Source: Geminocystis herdmanii PCC 6308
Lineage (GTDB): Bacteria; Cyanobacteriota; Cyanobacteriia; Cyanobacteriales; Cyanobacteriaceae
Assembly (NCBI RefSeq): GCF_000332235.1
Contig: NZ_CM001775.1
Coordinates: 1,828,230-1,892,229 of the forward strand
DNA length: 64,000 bases
Direction: 5' to 3'
The position numbers were made by a program, and so were the translations under genes. Below, in pieces: positions 36,860 to 45,640 of this stretch (positions within the stretch are counted from its first letter, which is position 1; every line of letters begins with the position of its first letter). Below the pieces are notes generated by a model, which saw nothing but the letters and a program-made list of their open reading frames with translations, did not search any database and was not told where the DNA came from.

Positions 36860-38746
36860 TTACTGTGCGGAATTGAATCTTTTTAAATGAGTCATAATTC
36901 TTGGATATAATTCTAAATCAATTTTCGATTTACTGATAAAATCATCCGCCCCTGCTTCCACAAATTGATTAATAATATCAGGTTTCAGATTTCCTGTTAA
37001 AAATATAATCGGTATAGATTGTAAAAAGGGATCTTTTTTGATAATTTTACATATATCTAATCCATTTAGTTTTGGCATTTGTAAATCGAGAATAATTAAT
37101 TCTGGTTTAATTTTAGTTATTTCCTCTAAAAAAGTTTCACTATCGGATATAGTTTGAATATTAATAGGTAATTTATTTGAAATTAATTTTTGTTTTAAAA
37201 CTTCTGTAAATCTAACATCATCGTCAATAATTAAAATATCATATAAATAATTAGTCTCAGATATATGATGATTATTCGATAAGATAGTTTTAATATTTTC
37301 CCAAAGAATTTCCAGAGAATTATTTTTATTTAAAAAGGCACTTATAGGATATTTAGAACAATATAAACGATTTTCTAAACTATCATTTTTACTATAAATT
37401 ATCGTCTTTGTTTTATTTTCTTTCTTCTTTAAATAATCTAAAATTTTGATTAATTGATTAGACGAATTTTTTTTCCACTCCGTTTCTAAAATTACTAAAT
37501 TATATTGTTTTTCTTTAAGGTATTTTAATCCTGATTCGATCGTATAGACAAAATTAAAATTAACTTGAGGATTATCCATAAAAAGGATTAAATTATTACT
37601 TAGTTTAATATCCTCATCAATCACTAAAATTTCTATCTTTTCTTGAGAAAATAAATGTTTAGTCAGATTTTGTTGATTGGCAGAAGTAGCTATTTCTCCC
37701 GACGGAAATAAATTAGTTTCTAAATCATTTAACAACTTCATGATAGTTGATTTAATTTCTTGATTTTGTAAATTATCTCGATTATTTTTCAACAGATTTT
37801 CGATTTCTTTAGAAATTTTACTAGCAGTATCAAAACCAAGACTACCGAGAAAACCAACAAAATTATGCACAATCCGTATAGCTTGATCAATATCTAACTC
37901 TTTATTGTTACCCTCTATATAATCAGATAATTTTTGACAATCTTCAGCGATACTTTTTTGGTTATCTAACCACATTTTTTTCATTAAAGATTTCAATTCA
38001 TTTTCTTTACTTTCTTTTTGTTTTTTCTCATTTAATAAAAACTCATTTTCTGTTTTAGTTATCAATTTTTCTTTAATCTGTTTTAAACGATAACCCATAC
38101 CATACACTGTTTCTATAAAATCTTTTTCTGCTCCTTTTTCTTCTAATTTTTTTCTTAAAGATTTAATATGAGTTCTTAATGTACTTTCAGTTGGAGTAGC
38201 CTCAATATCCCAAAGTCGATCGATAATTGAATCGGAACTAAATACTCTATTAGGAGTACTTAAAAAAACCTGTAAAATTTTAAATTCTGTAGGGGTTAAA
38301 TGGATAGTGTTATCACAATAAAAAAGTTGTTTTTCTTCAGGTATCATTACTAGATTATTCCATTTAAGATGAGAGGATTGTATTTGATTATCTCGTCTTA
38401 ATAATGCTTTTACCCTTACTAATAATTCTTGAAAATCAAAAGGTTTAATTAAATAATCATCAGCACCAGATTCAAAGGCTTTTATTTTATCATTTTGATT
38501 ACTTAATGCTGTGATAAATAAAATAGCAATATTAATCCCCCCCCTCCGTAAATCTCGACAAATATCGATACCATTTTTTTTGGGTAACATCACATCTAAA
38601 ATTAAAACATCATAGGATTCTTTTGTGAGTTTTTCTGCTATCTCAAATCCAGTATTAACCACATCAACTAATTCTGCTTCAGGTAATAAATAATCGTGAA
38701 TTAATTTTCCTAAACGTTCATCATCTTCCGCTAAAAGAATTTTCAT
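36860..38746 (-). CDS. Multidomain response regulator: REC, OmpR-type winged helix, Hpt, degenerate REC, REC
   Basis: Starting at the ATG at 38746 (628 residues; the frame is open to 38767), the first receiver has D51 in LILDVMLP and K101 in DDYLIKPF. A winged-helix domain (about 125-225, with TPTEFKILQVFL and TVYGMGYRLKQI) should bind DNA. An Hpt domain (about 265-345) has its candidate His in IRIVHNFVGF. A second receiver (about 375-495) keeps the DED pocket but has Glu in place of the phospho-acceptor Asp (LVILETEW). The third (about 505-625) has all key residues (LIILDLQMP, FLTGN, DFISK). It is likely a transcription factor fed by a multistep phosphorelay. The partner kinase is not in the window. 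Confidence 0.88.
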   Translation of the reverse strand: MKILLAEDDERLGKLIHDYLLPEAELVDVVNTGFEIAEKLTKESYDVLILDVMLPKKNGIDICRDLRRGGINIAILFITALSNQNDKIKAFESGADDYLIKPFDFQELLVRVKALLRRDNQIQSSHLKWNNLVMIPEEKQLFYCDNTIHLTPTEFKILQVFLSTPNRVFSSDSIIDRLWDIEATPTESTLRTHIKSLRKKLEEKGAEKDFIETVYGMGYRLKQIKEKLITKTENEFLLNEKKQKESKENELKSLMKKMWLDNQKSIAEDCQKLSDYIEGNNKELDIDQAIRIVHNFVGFLGSLGFDTASKISKEIENLLKNNRDNLQNQEIKSTIMKLLNDLETNLFPSGEIATSANQQNLTKHLFSQEKIEILVIDEDIKLSNNLILFMDNPQVNFNFVYTIESGLKYLKEKQYNLVILETEWKKNSSNQLIKILDYLKKKENKTKTIIYSKNDSLENRLYCSKYPISAFLNKNNSLEILWENIKTILSNNHHISETNYLYDILIIDDDVRFTEVLKQKLISNKLPINIQTISDSETFLEEITKIKPELIILDLQMPKLNGLDICKIIKKDPFLQSIPIIFLTGNLKPDIINQFVEAGADDFISKSKIDLELYPRIMTHLKRFNSAQ

Positions 38747-38950
38747 AATTATAAAATGTTTCTTCAATATTCGATCGAATATCCTAGTATTAAGTAATTT
38801 ATGCTAGAAATAAATCTTAAAATATTTAAGAAATAAATGTTATTGACTCTTATCAGTATTTTTACTCATAACCATTATATACCTCATGGACATTGTTATC
38901 GGGAGCAGTCTTCTTTAGTTGGGTTACACATTCTTTCAGATTTATTCATT

Positions 38951-39046
38951 AGACACGAGTGCAAAATAAAAAGTAAAATCTATTTTAGGGTGGAAAACAT
39001 AAATTTCTTAACTTATTACTTATTACTCGACTTCTGCAAGAAGTCT
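38951..39046 (+). mobile_element. MITE-like element, family C, copy A
   Basis: The 96-bp element starts AGACACGAGTGCA and ends TGCAAGAAGTCT, degenerate inverted ends, and is flanked by ATT on both sides (38948-38950, 39047-39049). An inverted copy lies at 49901-50002 and a half copy at 7021-7071. It sits 9 bp before the thiE start and reads through in frame with it, which makes an artificial 73-codon extension. Confidence 0.7.
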
Positions 39047-39055
39047 ATTAATTTT

Positions 39056-40069
39056 ATGGTGAATCAACAAACAGCAATTTATCGTATATTAGACGCAAAT
39101 CTCGATCGAGCCAGAGAAGGCTTAAGAATTATCGAAGAATGGTGTCGTTTCGGCTTAAATGACAAAGACACTGCCAGTAATTGTAAACAAATGCGTCAAG
39201 AATTAGGCAGTTGGCATTCCCCCCAATTACGCACCGCCAGAGATACCCCCAATGATGTCGGTACAGATTTAACCCACCCCCAAGAAGAAGAAAGAGAAAG
39301 TTTAGACGACTTATTACAAGCGAATTTGTGTCGAGTACAAGAAGCATTGAGAGTATTAGAAGAATACGCTAAATTGTACGATGGAGAATTTGCCGCCGCC
39401 ATGAAACAAATGCGATACCAAGTCTATACCCTCGAAAGTAATCTATTCGGGCAATCTCGTTTTAAATTATTGGCACAATGTTCATTATATTTAGTCACTT
39501 CTCCTGTGGATAACTTTTTCACCGTGGTAGAATCTGCTCTCAAAGGAGGGTTAAAAATATTACAATATCGTCACAAAGATCAAGATGACTTAGTCAAACT
39601 CAAAGAAGCCTATAAATTAAAACAATTATGTAATAATTATGGTGCTTTATTCATAGTGAACGATCGCATTGACTTAGCTATGGCGGTTAACGCCGATGGA
39701 GTACACTTAGGACAAACAGACTGCCCCGTTGGTTTAGCCCGTCAACTCCTCGGATCGGGTAAAATTATTGGTAAATCCACCACTAATCCCCAAGAAATGG
39801 CAAAAGCTATCAGTGATGGTGCAGATTATATCGGAGTTGGACCCGTTTATGAAACCCCCACCAAAGCAGGAAAAAAACCAGCAGGGCTAGAATATGTACG
39901 CTATGCGCAAAACAACGCTACAATTCCTTGGTTTGCCATTGGCGGTATCGACAGTAATAATATCAGAGATGTCATCAAAGCAGGAGCGAAAAGAATCGCT
40001 GTTGTCAGGGAAATTATGAAAGCTGAAAACCCTACAGAAACCACTAAAACCCTCCTGAAAAACTTTTAA
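39056..40069 (+). CDS. thiE: Thiamine phosphate synthase with cyanobacterial N-terminal extension
   Basis: ThiE couples hydroxymethylpyrimidine diphosphate and thiazole phosphate. The TIM-barrel motifs are in the C-terminal part: ILQYRHKDQDD, FIVNDRIDLAMAVNADGVHL and the phosphate loop IGVGPVYETPTKAGKK. Residues 1-130 form the helical domain found in cyanobacterial ThiE (AIYRILDANLDRAREGLRII). The frame is open from 38837, but the upstream part is MITE-like family C sequence, so I chose the ATG at 39056 (337 residues). No TPP riboswitch is visible upstream. Confidence 0.93.
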   Translation: MVNQQTAIYRILDANLDRAREGLRIIEEWCRFGLNDKDTASNCKQMRQELGSWHSPQLRTARDTPNDVGTDLTHPQEEERESLDDLLQANLCRVQEALRVLEEYAKLYDGEFAAAMKQMRYQVYTLESNLFGQSRFKLLAQCSLYLVTSPVDNFFTVVESALKGGLKILQYRHKDQDDLVKLKEAYKLKQLCNNYGALFIVNDRIDLAMAVNADGVHLGQTDCPVGLARQLLGSGKIIGKSTTNPQEMAKAISDGADYIGVGPVYETPTKAGKKPAGLEYVRYAQNNATIPWFAIGGIDSNNIRDVIKAGAKRIAVVREIMKAENPTETTKTLLKNF

Positions 40070-40112
40070 ATAAGAGAATGGAGAATTGAGAATTAAAAAC
40101 TCATCAATTTTT

Positions 40113-40160
40113 CTTCTAATCCCCTAATCCCCTAATTCCCTAATTCCCTAATCCCCTACC
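40113..40160. repeat. CCCCTAAT octamer tandem repeat
   Basis: The unit CCCTAATC/CCCTAATT repeats about five times between thiE and the MITE at 40178. A closely related CCCCCAAT run lies at 53391-53440. Confidence 0.7.
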
Positions 40161-40177
40161 CATCTTCACCCAGATTT

Positions 40178-40381
40178 ACCTGAGTTCGAGATTAAAAATC
40201 TTTTAGAATAAAGGCTATTGAGTAATAAGTGTTCAAATTTTAGGTACGGAAAATCATTAAATAAAGGTAAATAATAGCAAAAAATGAATTTTTCATAAGT
40301 TTAAATCAATTCTTATTACTATCTCCTGTATCCTATCTCCTATCTCCTCCCCTTATCTCAAATTTTATGTCGAACTGAGGT
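40178..40381 (-). mobile_element. MITE-like element, family A, copy 2
   Basis: The left end ACCTGAGTTCGAGAT (40178) and the right end ATTTTATGTCGAACTGAGGT (40362-40381) are inverted repeats. The 6-bp direct repeat AGATTT lies immediately outside on both sides (40172-40177 and 40382-40387). The element is 204 bp long and lies in the opposite orientation to the copy at 448-639. Its TATCTCC-rich tract corresponds to the purine tract of that copy. It is located between the convergent thiE and prmA genes. Confidence 0.75.
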
Positions 40382-40398
40382 AGATTTCTATAATTGAC

Positions 40399-41295
40399 TC
40401 AAAACACATTAGGGAGACGACGAGCATTTAAACAACTCCACTCTCCCCTTTTCCACAAAGAAGCGATCGTCCAGCCGTCTTGTTCTAGTAAGTTAGCAAT
40501 TTCAAGGGATTGATCCACTAAAATACCGCTTAAAGTAATCCAACCGTCGGGCTTAATCATTTTGCTCATATCAGGAATCATGGTTTTAATCACTTCCGCC
40601 AAAATATTGCACACAATACCATCAAACTTGAGTCCGTGTATCAACATTAATTGATCAATACTACCTAGAAAAACTTCGATTCCTTCCACATGATTCAACG
40701 CACTATTTTCTTTTGTAGCTTTAATGGCTAAAGGATCAATATCTGTAGCATATACTTCCTTTGCCCCTAACAATTTCGCCCCGATGGACAAAATCCCCGA
40801 ACCGCAACCAATATCAGCAATAATCAACTCTTTTTCCGGCTCATCTAATCTCATTTCTAAGGACTCTAAACATAGCTGAGTTGTAGCATGAACACCTGTA
40901 CCAAATGCCGAACCCGGATCAAGTCTAATAATGATTCTTTCAGACTCTTGAGGAGTTTCAATCCATGCAGGATAAATGGAAAATCGATCGCCTATATCCA
41001 TGGGTTGCCAATGGTTTTTCCAACTACTAGCCCAATCCTCATCATCAATCAACTGCCATGTAATAGGGGGACATTCAAAGCCTTGCAAAAGACAATCTTG
41101 TTTTAACCAAAGAGATAATGCTGCCAAGTCCACTGTTTCTTTTGTGATGGAAGGAATGTAGGCTTTAATAAACCAAAAATCATTCTCTTTCATTAAAGCC
41201 GTACCCTGACAGCCAAATTCTTGTAAACGCCAAAAGATAGTATCCTCTAATGCTGATACATGATTAATTTTGATTTCCCACCAAGGAGTTGTCAT
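40399..41295 (-). CDS. prmA: Ribosomal protein L11 methyltransferase PrmA
   Basis: PrmA trimethylates ribosomal protein L11 using S-adenosylmethionine. The N-terminal substrate-recognition domain spans about 1-100. The linker LDPGSAFGTGVHATTQLCLE is a PrmA signature, and the SAM motif is IADIGCGSGILSIGA, with VCNILAEVI as motif IV. The length of 298 is normal. It is divergent from the InrS-type regulator, with a 356-bp spacer carrying two palindromes. Confidence 0.94.
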   Translation of the reverse strand: MTTPWWEIKINHVSALEDTIFWRLQEFGCQGTALMKENDFWFIKAYIPSITKETVDLAALSLWLKQDCLLQGFECPPITWQLIDDEDWASSWKNHWQPMDIGDRFSIYPAWIETPQESERIIIRLDPGSAFGTGVHATTQLCLESLEMRLDEPEKELIIADIGCGSGILSIGAKLLGAKEVYATDIDPLAIKATKENSALNHVEGIEVFLGSIDQLMLIHGLKFDGIVCNILAEVIKTMIPDMSKMIKPDGWITLSGILVDQSLEIANLLEQDGWTIASLWKRGEWSCLNARRLPNVF

Positions 41296-41508
41296 GATGA
41301 TTTAATAATAAAAAATGTATATTTTGTCCGTTAGGTTAAATCTCTGAAATCCAACACTATTTAATTCGATCGTCAGAAATTATAATAAATGTTTAGAGAT
41401 ATTAATAATTATATGGGTTTTGTTTCCTTCCGAAAAATTTATTCTTAGAGTTGTCCATAATAATGATTCATTTATAAGAGTAGGAATAAGTTGTTAATCA
41501 ATAACCCA

Positions 41509-41528
41509 CAGTGTAATAAATTACACTG
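41509..41528. promoter_or_regulatory. Perfect palindrome CAGTGTAATAAATTACACTG
   Basis: Two 9-base arms are separated by AA. It lies in the divergent spacer between prmA and the InrS-type gene, about 125 bp upstream of the latter. It could be an operator for a dimeric regulator or an RNA hairpin; no T-run follows. Confidence 0.5.
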
Positions 41529-41541
41529 CTAACGAAATAGC

Positions 41542-41557
41542 GTTCAATAAATTGAAC
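41542..41557. promoter_or_regulatory. Second perfect palindrome GTTCAATAAATTGAAC
   Basis: It has 7-base arms around AA and the same AATAAATT centre as the palindrome 13 bp to its left. The outer arms differ, so this is not a simple duplication. It is a candidate operator half of a pair. Confidence 0.5.
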
Positions 41558-41651
41558 TCCAAATTTTTAATTGCTAAATTCTTCATCATCGAACTCAGAA
41601 GATTATGGGGAGTTCACGTTAAAATAAAACTAATCCATAAGCATAAATTCC

Positions 41652-41984
41652 ATGACACAGACTTTTCCTGATAATCACACCCATTCTCATACTCATTCTC
41701 ATCATGGTCATATCCATAGTGAAGAATCCCAGAAAAAAATTATTAATCGTTTATCTCGCATTGAAGGTCATGTGAGGGGAATTAAGAATATGATAAGTGA
41801 GGGGAGAGATTGTCCAGAAGTTTTAATTCAGGTTGCCGCCATTCGAGGTGCATTGGATAGGGTTGCTAGACTTATTCTTGATGAACATTTGAGCGAATGT
41901 ATCACCCGTGCCGCTAAAGATGGTAGTATTGATCAAGAAATTGATGCCTTAAAATCTGCACTCGATCGATTTTTACCATCTTAA
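41652..41984 (+). CDS. inrS: CsoR/RcnR-family metal-sensing repressor, InrS type
   Basis: This is a 110-residue all-helical DUF156 repressor. The metal-ligand set H22, C54, H79, C83 corresponds, with an offset of one, to the nickel ligands of Synechocystis InrS. The N terminus is His-rich (HTHSHTHSHHGHIHSEE), another Ni-related feature. InrS represses a nickel exporter gene until Ni(II) binds. No exporter gene lies in this window, so its target must be distant or the role may differ (Co or Cu sensing is less likely given the ligand set). The long divergent spacer holds two palindromes. Confidence 0.85.
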   Translation: MTQTFPDNHTHSHTHSHHGHIHSEESQKKIINRLSRIEGHVRGIKNMISEGRDCPEVLIQVAAIRGALDRVARLILDEHLSECITRAAKDGSIDQEIDALKSALDRFLPS

Positions 41985-42045
41985 CAACTAAAGTGTTATA
42001 ATTTTTTATGAGGATCAAGATTTAGTGATCAATATTCGGTATAAT

Positions 42046-42057
42046 CAAGTAATAATC
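42046..42057 (+). promoter_or_regulatory. Possible extended -10 promoter for the 52-residue gene
   Basis: CGGTATAATC contains a consensus TATAAT with an upstream G. It lies about 140 bp before the start codon at 42192. No good -35 is visible. Confidence 0.3.
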
Positions 42058-42191
42058 TTAACTCTCTACAAAAAACCTACTTCAAGGAATGTGCAATTTA
42101 ATATTGATGCTTTCATGGAAAAGGAATTCTACAGCTTCTAGTTATCTAAAATATTGACATTAGAAGTAACTTATTTATTTACGAGGACATA

Positions 42192-42350
42192 ATGGCTAAA
42201 AGTAATCCTAAAAAAGAAAAAGCAGAACGTAACAAGGCTTACGCACGACAGTTTAGAAAAAAAACTACTGGTTTTAATTCCAAGTTTAAAAGAAAAGACT
42301 ACAACGGTAATGGAGGAAATCGAACCTCAGAAGACAGTCAAGAGCAATAA
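42192..42350 (+). CDS. Small basic protein, 52 residues, uncharacterised
   Basis: An ATG with upstream GAGGACAT opens a 52-codon frame ending in TAA. The product is strongly basic in its first 36 residues (KSNPKKEKAERNKAYARQF, then KFKRKD) and polar in its tail. It would bind nucleic acid readily, but no fold is recognised. Similar short Lys/Arg-rich proteins with ERNKAYARQFRKK are seen in cyanobacterial genomes in my recollection. The strong ribosome-binding site supports it as a real gene. Confidence 0.7.
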   Translation: MAKSNPKKEKAERNKAYARQFRKKTTGFNSKFKRKDYNGNGGNRTSEDSQEQ

Positions 42351-42408
42351 ATAGTGAGTCATAACTCATAAGTAACGACTTTTCCCGAAAAAATCGTTAT
42401 TCTTGTTT

Positions 42409-42437
42409 GTAGGGGTTGAATATTATTCAACCCCTAC
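42409..42437. repeat. Palindrome GTAGGGGTTGAAT/ATTCAACCCCTAC, copy 2
   Basis: Two perfect 13-base arms surround ATT. It lies between convergent genes ending at 42350 and 42496. This is the most complete of four copies in the window. Confidence 0.8.
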
Positions 42438-42495
42438 TGAGTTTTAGATATAAGCAAGAGTTAGCAATTTAATGGCTTGGTTATTTTGTGAAGTA

Positions 42496-43653
42496 TCAAA
42501 TTTGTTTAAGACAATTTACCAATGCGTCAATTTCTGATTCAAGGGTGAAATAATGGACACAGGCACGGATACAATAAGGACTAACTAAGGTACGCAAGTA
42601 AAAGCCTTTTTCTTCTAAGATTTTGACAACTTTATCGGCATCTTGTCCGTTTCTCAGGTAAAACGACACTAATCCAGACTCTGGCAAACTATGTTTTAAG
42701 CATTCTATACCGTCAATCTCTCTTAATTTTGACCACAAATAACCGCTTAATTGACAAATTTTTTGATACCGTTGCTCAATACTACCCCATTTTTGATGAA
42801 GTTCGATCGAGCTTTTTAAAGCCAAAAATAAAGGATAAGCGGAAGTTGCCACCTCATAACGACTGCCATCATCCGTAAAAGGTAAATCAGATTTACTATA
42901 GTTTAAACTTCGCCAACCGATAAAAGTGGGAGGCAACTGAGAAATTAAATCTTGACGCACATAAAGAAACCCAACACCTCCTGCACCACATAACCATTTA
43001 TGCCCTGTACAACCATAATAATCTACCTGACTTTCAAGCAAATTTAAGGGTAAACTTCCTGCCGATTGCGCACCATCCACTAAAACTTGTATGGCATGGG
43101 AAGAATAGTTATGACATAATGACACAATCTCTTTTAAGGGTAAAACTTGCCCCGTATTCCATAAAATGTGACTTATAACCAACAATTTTGTTTTGGCGGT
43201 GAGATGATTTTCGATGACAGTCAGGGGATTACCTTCATTAAGAGTAGCAACTATGGGGCAAGTAACAATTTTAACTCCAAAACGGCGACTAATTTCTTTA
43301 ATGATAGCAATTACTCCCGGATGTTCGGCATCGGTGAATAAGATTTCGTCTCCTTCTTGCCACTTTATCCCCCAAAGAGGAATATTACAACTGGCGGTGA
43401 CATTTTCGGTTAAAGCAATGGTATCAGGGGTTACGCCGATTTCAGATGCGATCGCACTCTTAGTGTCATGAATAGTCTGATAAATCCAACTATTGATTTT
43501 GACACCGAAAGGACCTACTTTTTCAATGTAATTATAACTATCGATGATTTTTTGTAAGCTCGATCGAGGTAGAATACCTTGACCACCAAAATTAAAATAA
43601 CATTTATCTTGTAAACCAGTAAATTCTTCTCTGTGGGATAAAATATCGAACAT
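42496..43653 (-). CDS. L-cysteine/cystine lyase C-DES type, class V aminotransferase fold
   Basis: The 385-residue PLP enzyme is very similar in layout to cyanobacterial C-DES: CYFNFGGQGILPRSS at the N terminus, TDAEHPGVIAIIKEI, ILWNTGQVLPL, VDGAQSAGSLPL (192-203) and the PLP lysine K219 in TGHKWLCGAGGVGFLYV. C-DES cleaves cystine to cysteine persulfide, pyruvate and ammonia and can supply sulfur for Fe-S clusters. It lacks the mobile-loop persulfide cysteine motif SACSSG of NifS enzymes. It is 38 bp downstream of pyrD on the same strand. Confidence 0.87.
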   Translation of the reverse strand: MFDILSHREEFTGLQDKCYFNFGGQGILPRSSLQKIIDSYNYIEKVGPFGVKINSWIYQTIHDTKSAIASEIGVTPDTIALTENVTASCNIPLWGIKWQEGDEILFTDAEHPGVIAIIKEISRRFGVKIVTCPIVATLNEGNPLTVIENHLTAKTKLLVISHILWNTGQVLPLKEIVSLCHNYSSHAIQVLVDGAQSAGSLPLNLLESQVDYYGCTGHKWLCGAGGVGFLYVRQDLISQLPPTFIGWRSLNYSKSDLPFTDDGSRYEVATSAYPLFLALKSSIELHQKWGSIEQRYQKICQLSGYLWSKLREIDGIECLKHSLPESGLVSFYLRNGQDADKVVKILEEKGFYLRTLVSPYCIRACVHYFTLESEIDALVNCLKQI

Positions 43654-43689
43654 AATATTTAGGGTGTTAGGTATGGCGTGTTAATCAAT

Positions 43690-43722
43690 TTTCAATTCTT
43701 AATTCTCCATTCTCCATTCTCC
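43690..43722. repeat. Dispersed GAGAATG repeat forming the pyrD 3' end
   Basis: The run ATTCTCCATTCTCCATTCTC belongs to a heptamer-type family also seen at 5020-5046, 13718-13778, 26620-26675, 40075-40097 and 61928-61960. Here it covers the last codons and stop of pyrD (minus strand). Confidence 0.75.
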
Positions 43723-44846
43723 ATTATTCCCACGGCTTGGGATAAATGATTGAATCCATTGTCAGCTAATTTTTGAGTTAATCCTTGTAAAATTTCCTTG
43801 ACAACCCAAGGACCTTCATAAATCCAACCACTATAAAATTGTAATAAACTCGCCCCTGCCGTGATTTTTTCCCATGCTGATTCTGTGTCAGAAATACCGC
43901 CTACCCCAATAATGGGCAAATTTCCCCCAGTTTCTCTATATATAAACCGAATTACCTCCGTCGATCGAATTCTCAAAGGTTTTCCACTAATTCCTCCTGC
44001 TTCCTCCGTAATGGGCTTTCCCGTAGCTGGTAAAATCTTGGTTTTTAATCCGTCTCTTTTGATAGTGGTATTTGTAGCAACAATTCCCGATAAATTATAT
44101 TGCTGAGATACCCGTAAAATTGACCTTATCTCTTCCCATTCCAAATCAGGGGCAATTTTGATCAAAATCGGCTTTTTGCCGTTATTTTCAGCTTGTAAAC
44201 CCTCTAGGATTGGCTCTAATTGTTCCCCACCCTGAAGCGATCGAAGTCCGGGGGTATTCGGAGAACTAACATTCACCACAAAATAGTCAGCATAAGGACA
44301 TAAAAGGCGAAAACTACCGACATAATCTTCCGTAGCTTGATCTAATTCTGTAATTTTTGATTTACATAAATTAATGCCAATGGGGATAGTAGAAGGATGT
44401 TTTTCCCGTGTCTGCTGAAGTCGTAGTGCGATCGTCTCAGCCCCATCATTATTTGCCCCCATACGATTAAGAATTGCCTTATCCGCAGGTAAGCGAAACA
44501 TTCGAGGGGAAGGATTACCTTTTTGAGCATAAAGGGTGACAGCCCCTAACTCCGCAAAACTAAAGCCAAAACTTGACCAAATTCCCGTCGCTTGGGCATT
44601 TTTATCAAATCCGGGCGCTAAACCTAAAGGATGAGAAAAGTTGAGATTCCATAGAGATTGAGATAAAGAAGCATCACTATAACAGAAAGATTTTTCTATT
44701 TCCTTAATTATTGATTTTCCCAAGAAATTATCTCGTTGAAAATCTAATTGTTGTAATAGATTGAGACTTTGTACATGGGCAAACTCTGGATTGGTTTTAA
44801 GGGAGGCAAAAAACGCAGGATAGAAAGGTTTAAGAAAATTTAACAT
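43692..44846 (-). CDS. pyrD: Dihydroorotate dehydrogenase (quinone), class 2
   Basis: PyrD oxidises dihydroorotate to orotate in pyrimidine synthesis with a quinone acceptor. The N-terminal helical membrane-binding segment ([16 protein letters not shown]) marks class 2. FMN and substrate motifs include [34 protein letters not shown] with the catalytic Ser, IKIAPDL and GGISGKPLR. The last ten or so residues ([10 protein letters not shown]) and the stop codon are encoded by the dispersed ATGGAGAA repeat, so the original C terminus has been replaced or extended by repeat sequence. Confidence 0.94.
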   Translation of the reverse strand: MLNFLKPFYPAFFASLKTNPEFAHVQSLNLLQQLDFQRDNFLGKSIIKEIEKSFCYSDASLSQSLWNLNFSHPLGLAPGFDKNAQATGIWSSFGFSFAELGAVTLYAQKGNPSPRMFRLPADKAILNRMGANNDGAETIALRLQQTREKHPSTIPIGINLCKSKITELDQATEDYVGSFRLLCPYADYFVVNVSSPNTPGLRSLQGGEQLEPILEGLQAENNGKKPILIKIAPDLEWEEIRSILRVSQQYNLSGIVATNTTIKRDGLKTKILPATGKPITEEAGGISGKPLRIRSTEVIRFIYRETGGNLPIIGVGGISDTESAWEKITAGASLLQFYSGWIYEGPWVVKEILQGLTQKLADNGFNHLSQAVGIMENGEWRIKN

Positions 44847-45247
44847 TGGTTAAGAATGATTAAGAAATCCAATACATTTTAGTAGTTTTAATGAGTTTTT
44901 TCAAAGATTAACTTACATTATGGCAATAAAACTAAATATTTTTTTTCTAATAAGTGCTTAACAAAATAATTCCATTTTCACTATATTTAAGATAGGTTTT
45001 TGTTGATCCCCATTGTATATTTCTATACATTATTTCTTTGATCAACTAAAAGTTCATCTAACTTTACCTAAATCAAAGAACATATTTAGAACTGTTAAGC
45101 AATAGTTAAAACAATATAAAATTTAAAACCTTTAAAAAAACCCTATTTCCTTAGATACAAATGGGTTTTAGCTCAAAAAGCCTTGATCCCAGATAGTTGA
45201 TAATAGAGAAAGAGAAAAAACTGTTAAAAAATTTTTATAGTAAGAAA
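44847..45247. other. Divergent spacer, no feature identified
   Basis: This 400-base AT-rich stretch must hold the promoters of pyrD (minus) and the cysteine-rich gene (plus). I see no frame, RNA gene or clear dyad in it. Confidence 0.4.
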
Positions 45248-45553
45248 ATGAAACCTCAAAATAATTGTAATTCAGCTTGTCGTCATTGCCAATTTTATAA
45301 CCCAGAGGGAAGACGAGGGGGACTATGTTCTCAACTAGGAGTAACGGTTCAAGCCGAGTGGAAATCTTGTCACTTAGCAACCCCAGCTTTTAATACTGAA
45401 TGGCAACCTCTCCCTGAAATCGCACTGTTAGAAAAATCTTTCTCTTTAGGATGCGCTACTCCTCAAACTAATTTAGTAGTTGAGTCCGTTTCTATCGTTC
45501 ATCATGGAACAAACGTATTATCTGAAGTACTTGTTTCTAAATCTATCAAATAA
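45248..45553 (+). CDS. Uncharacterised cysteine-rich small protein
   Basis: The frame is open from 45197, but the ATG at 45248 gives MKPQNNCNSACRHCQFYNPE, the more natural start (101 residues). Five cysteines cluster in the first half (C-x3-C-x2-C, then C in GGLCSQLG and C in WKSCHLATP). This resembles a metal-binding or Fe-S-like module found in short cyanobacterial proteins with the phrase FYNPEGRRGG. The function is unknown. There is no membrane segment. Confidence 0.72.
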   Translation: MKPQNNCNSACRHCQFYNPEGRRGGLCSQLGVTVQAEWKSCHLATPAFNTEWQPLPEIALLEKSFSLGCATPQTNLVVESVSIVHHGTNVLSEVLVSKSIK

Positions 45554-45640
45554 ACAATATTTATTTATATATATATTTACTAGATTAGAATTATATCTTA
45601 TTTTAGTTATTATATCGTGGCTGTTTTTTGCTCTATTCAT

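Noticed and set aside
38747-39055. TPP riboswitch upstream of thiE
   Set aside because: The conserved CUGAGA and ACCUGA elements are not present; the spacer is mostly MITE-like family C sequence.
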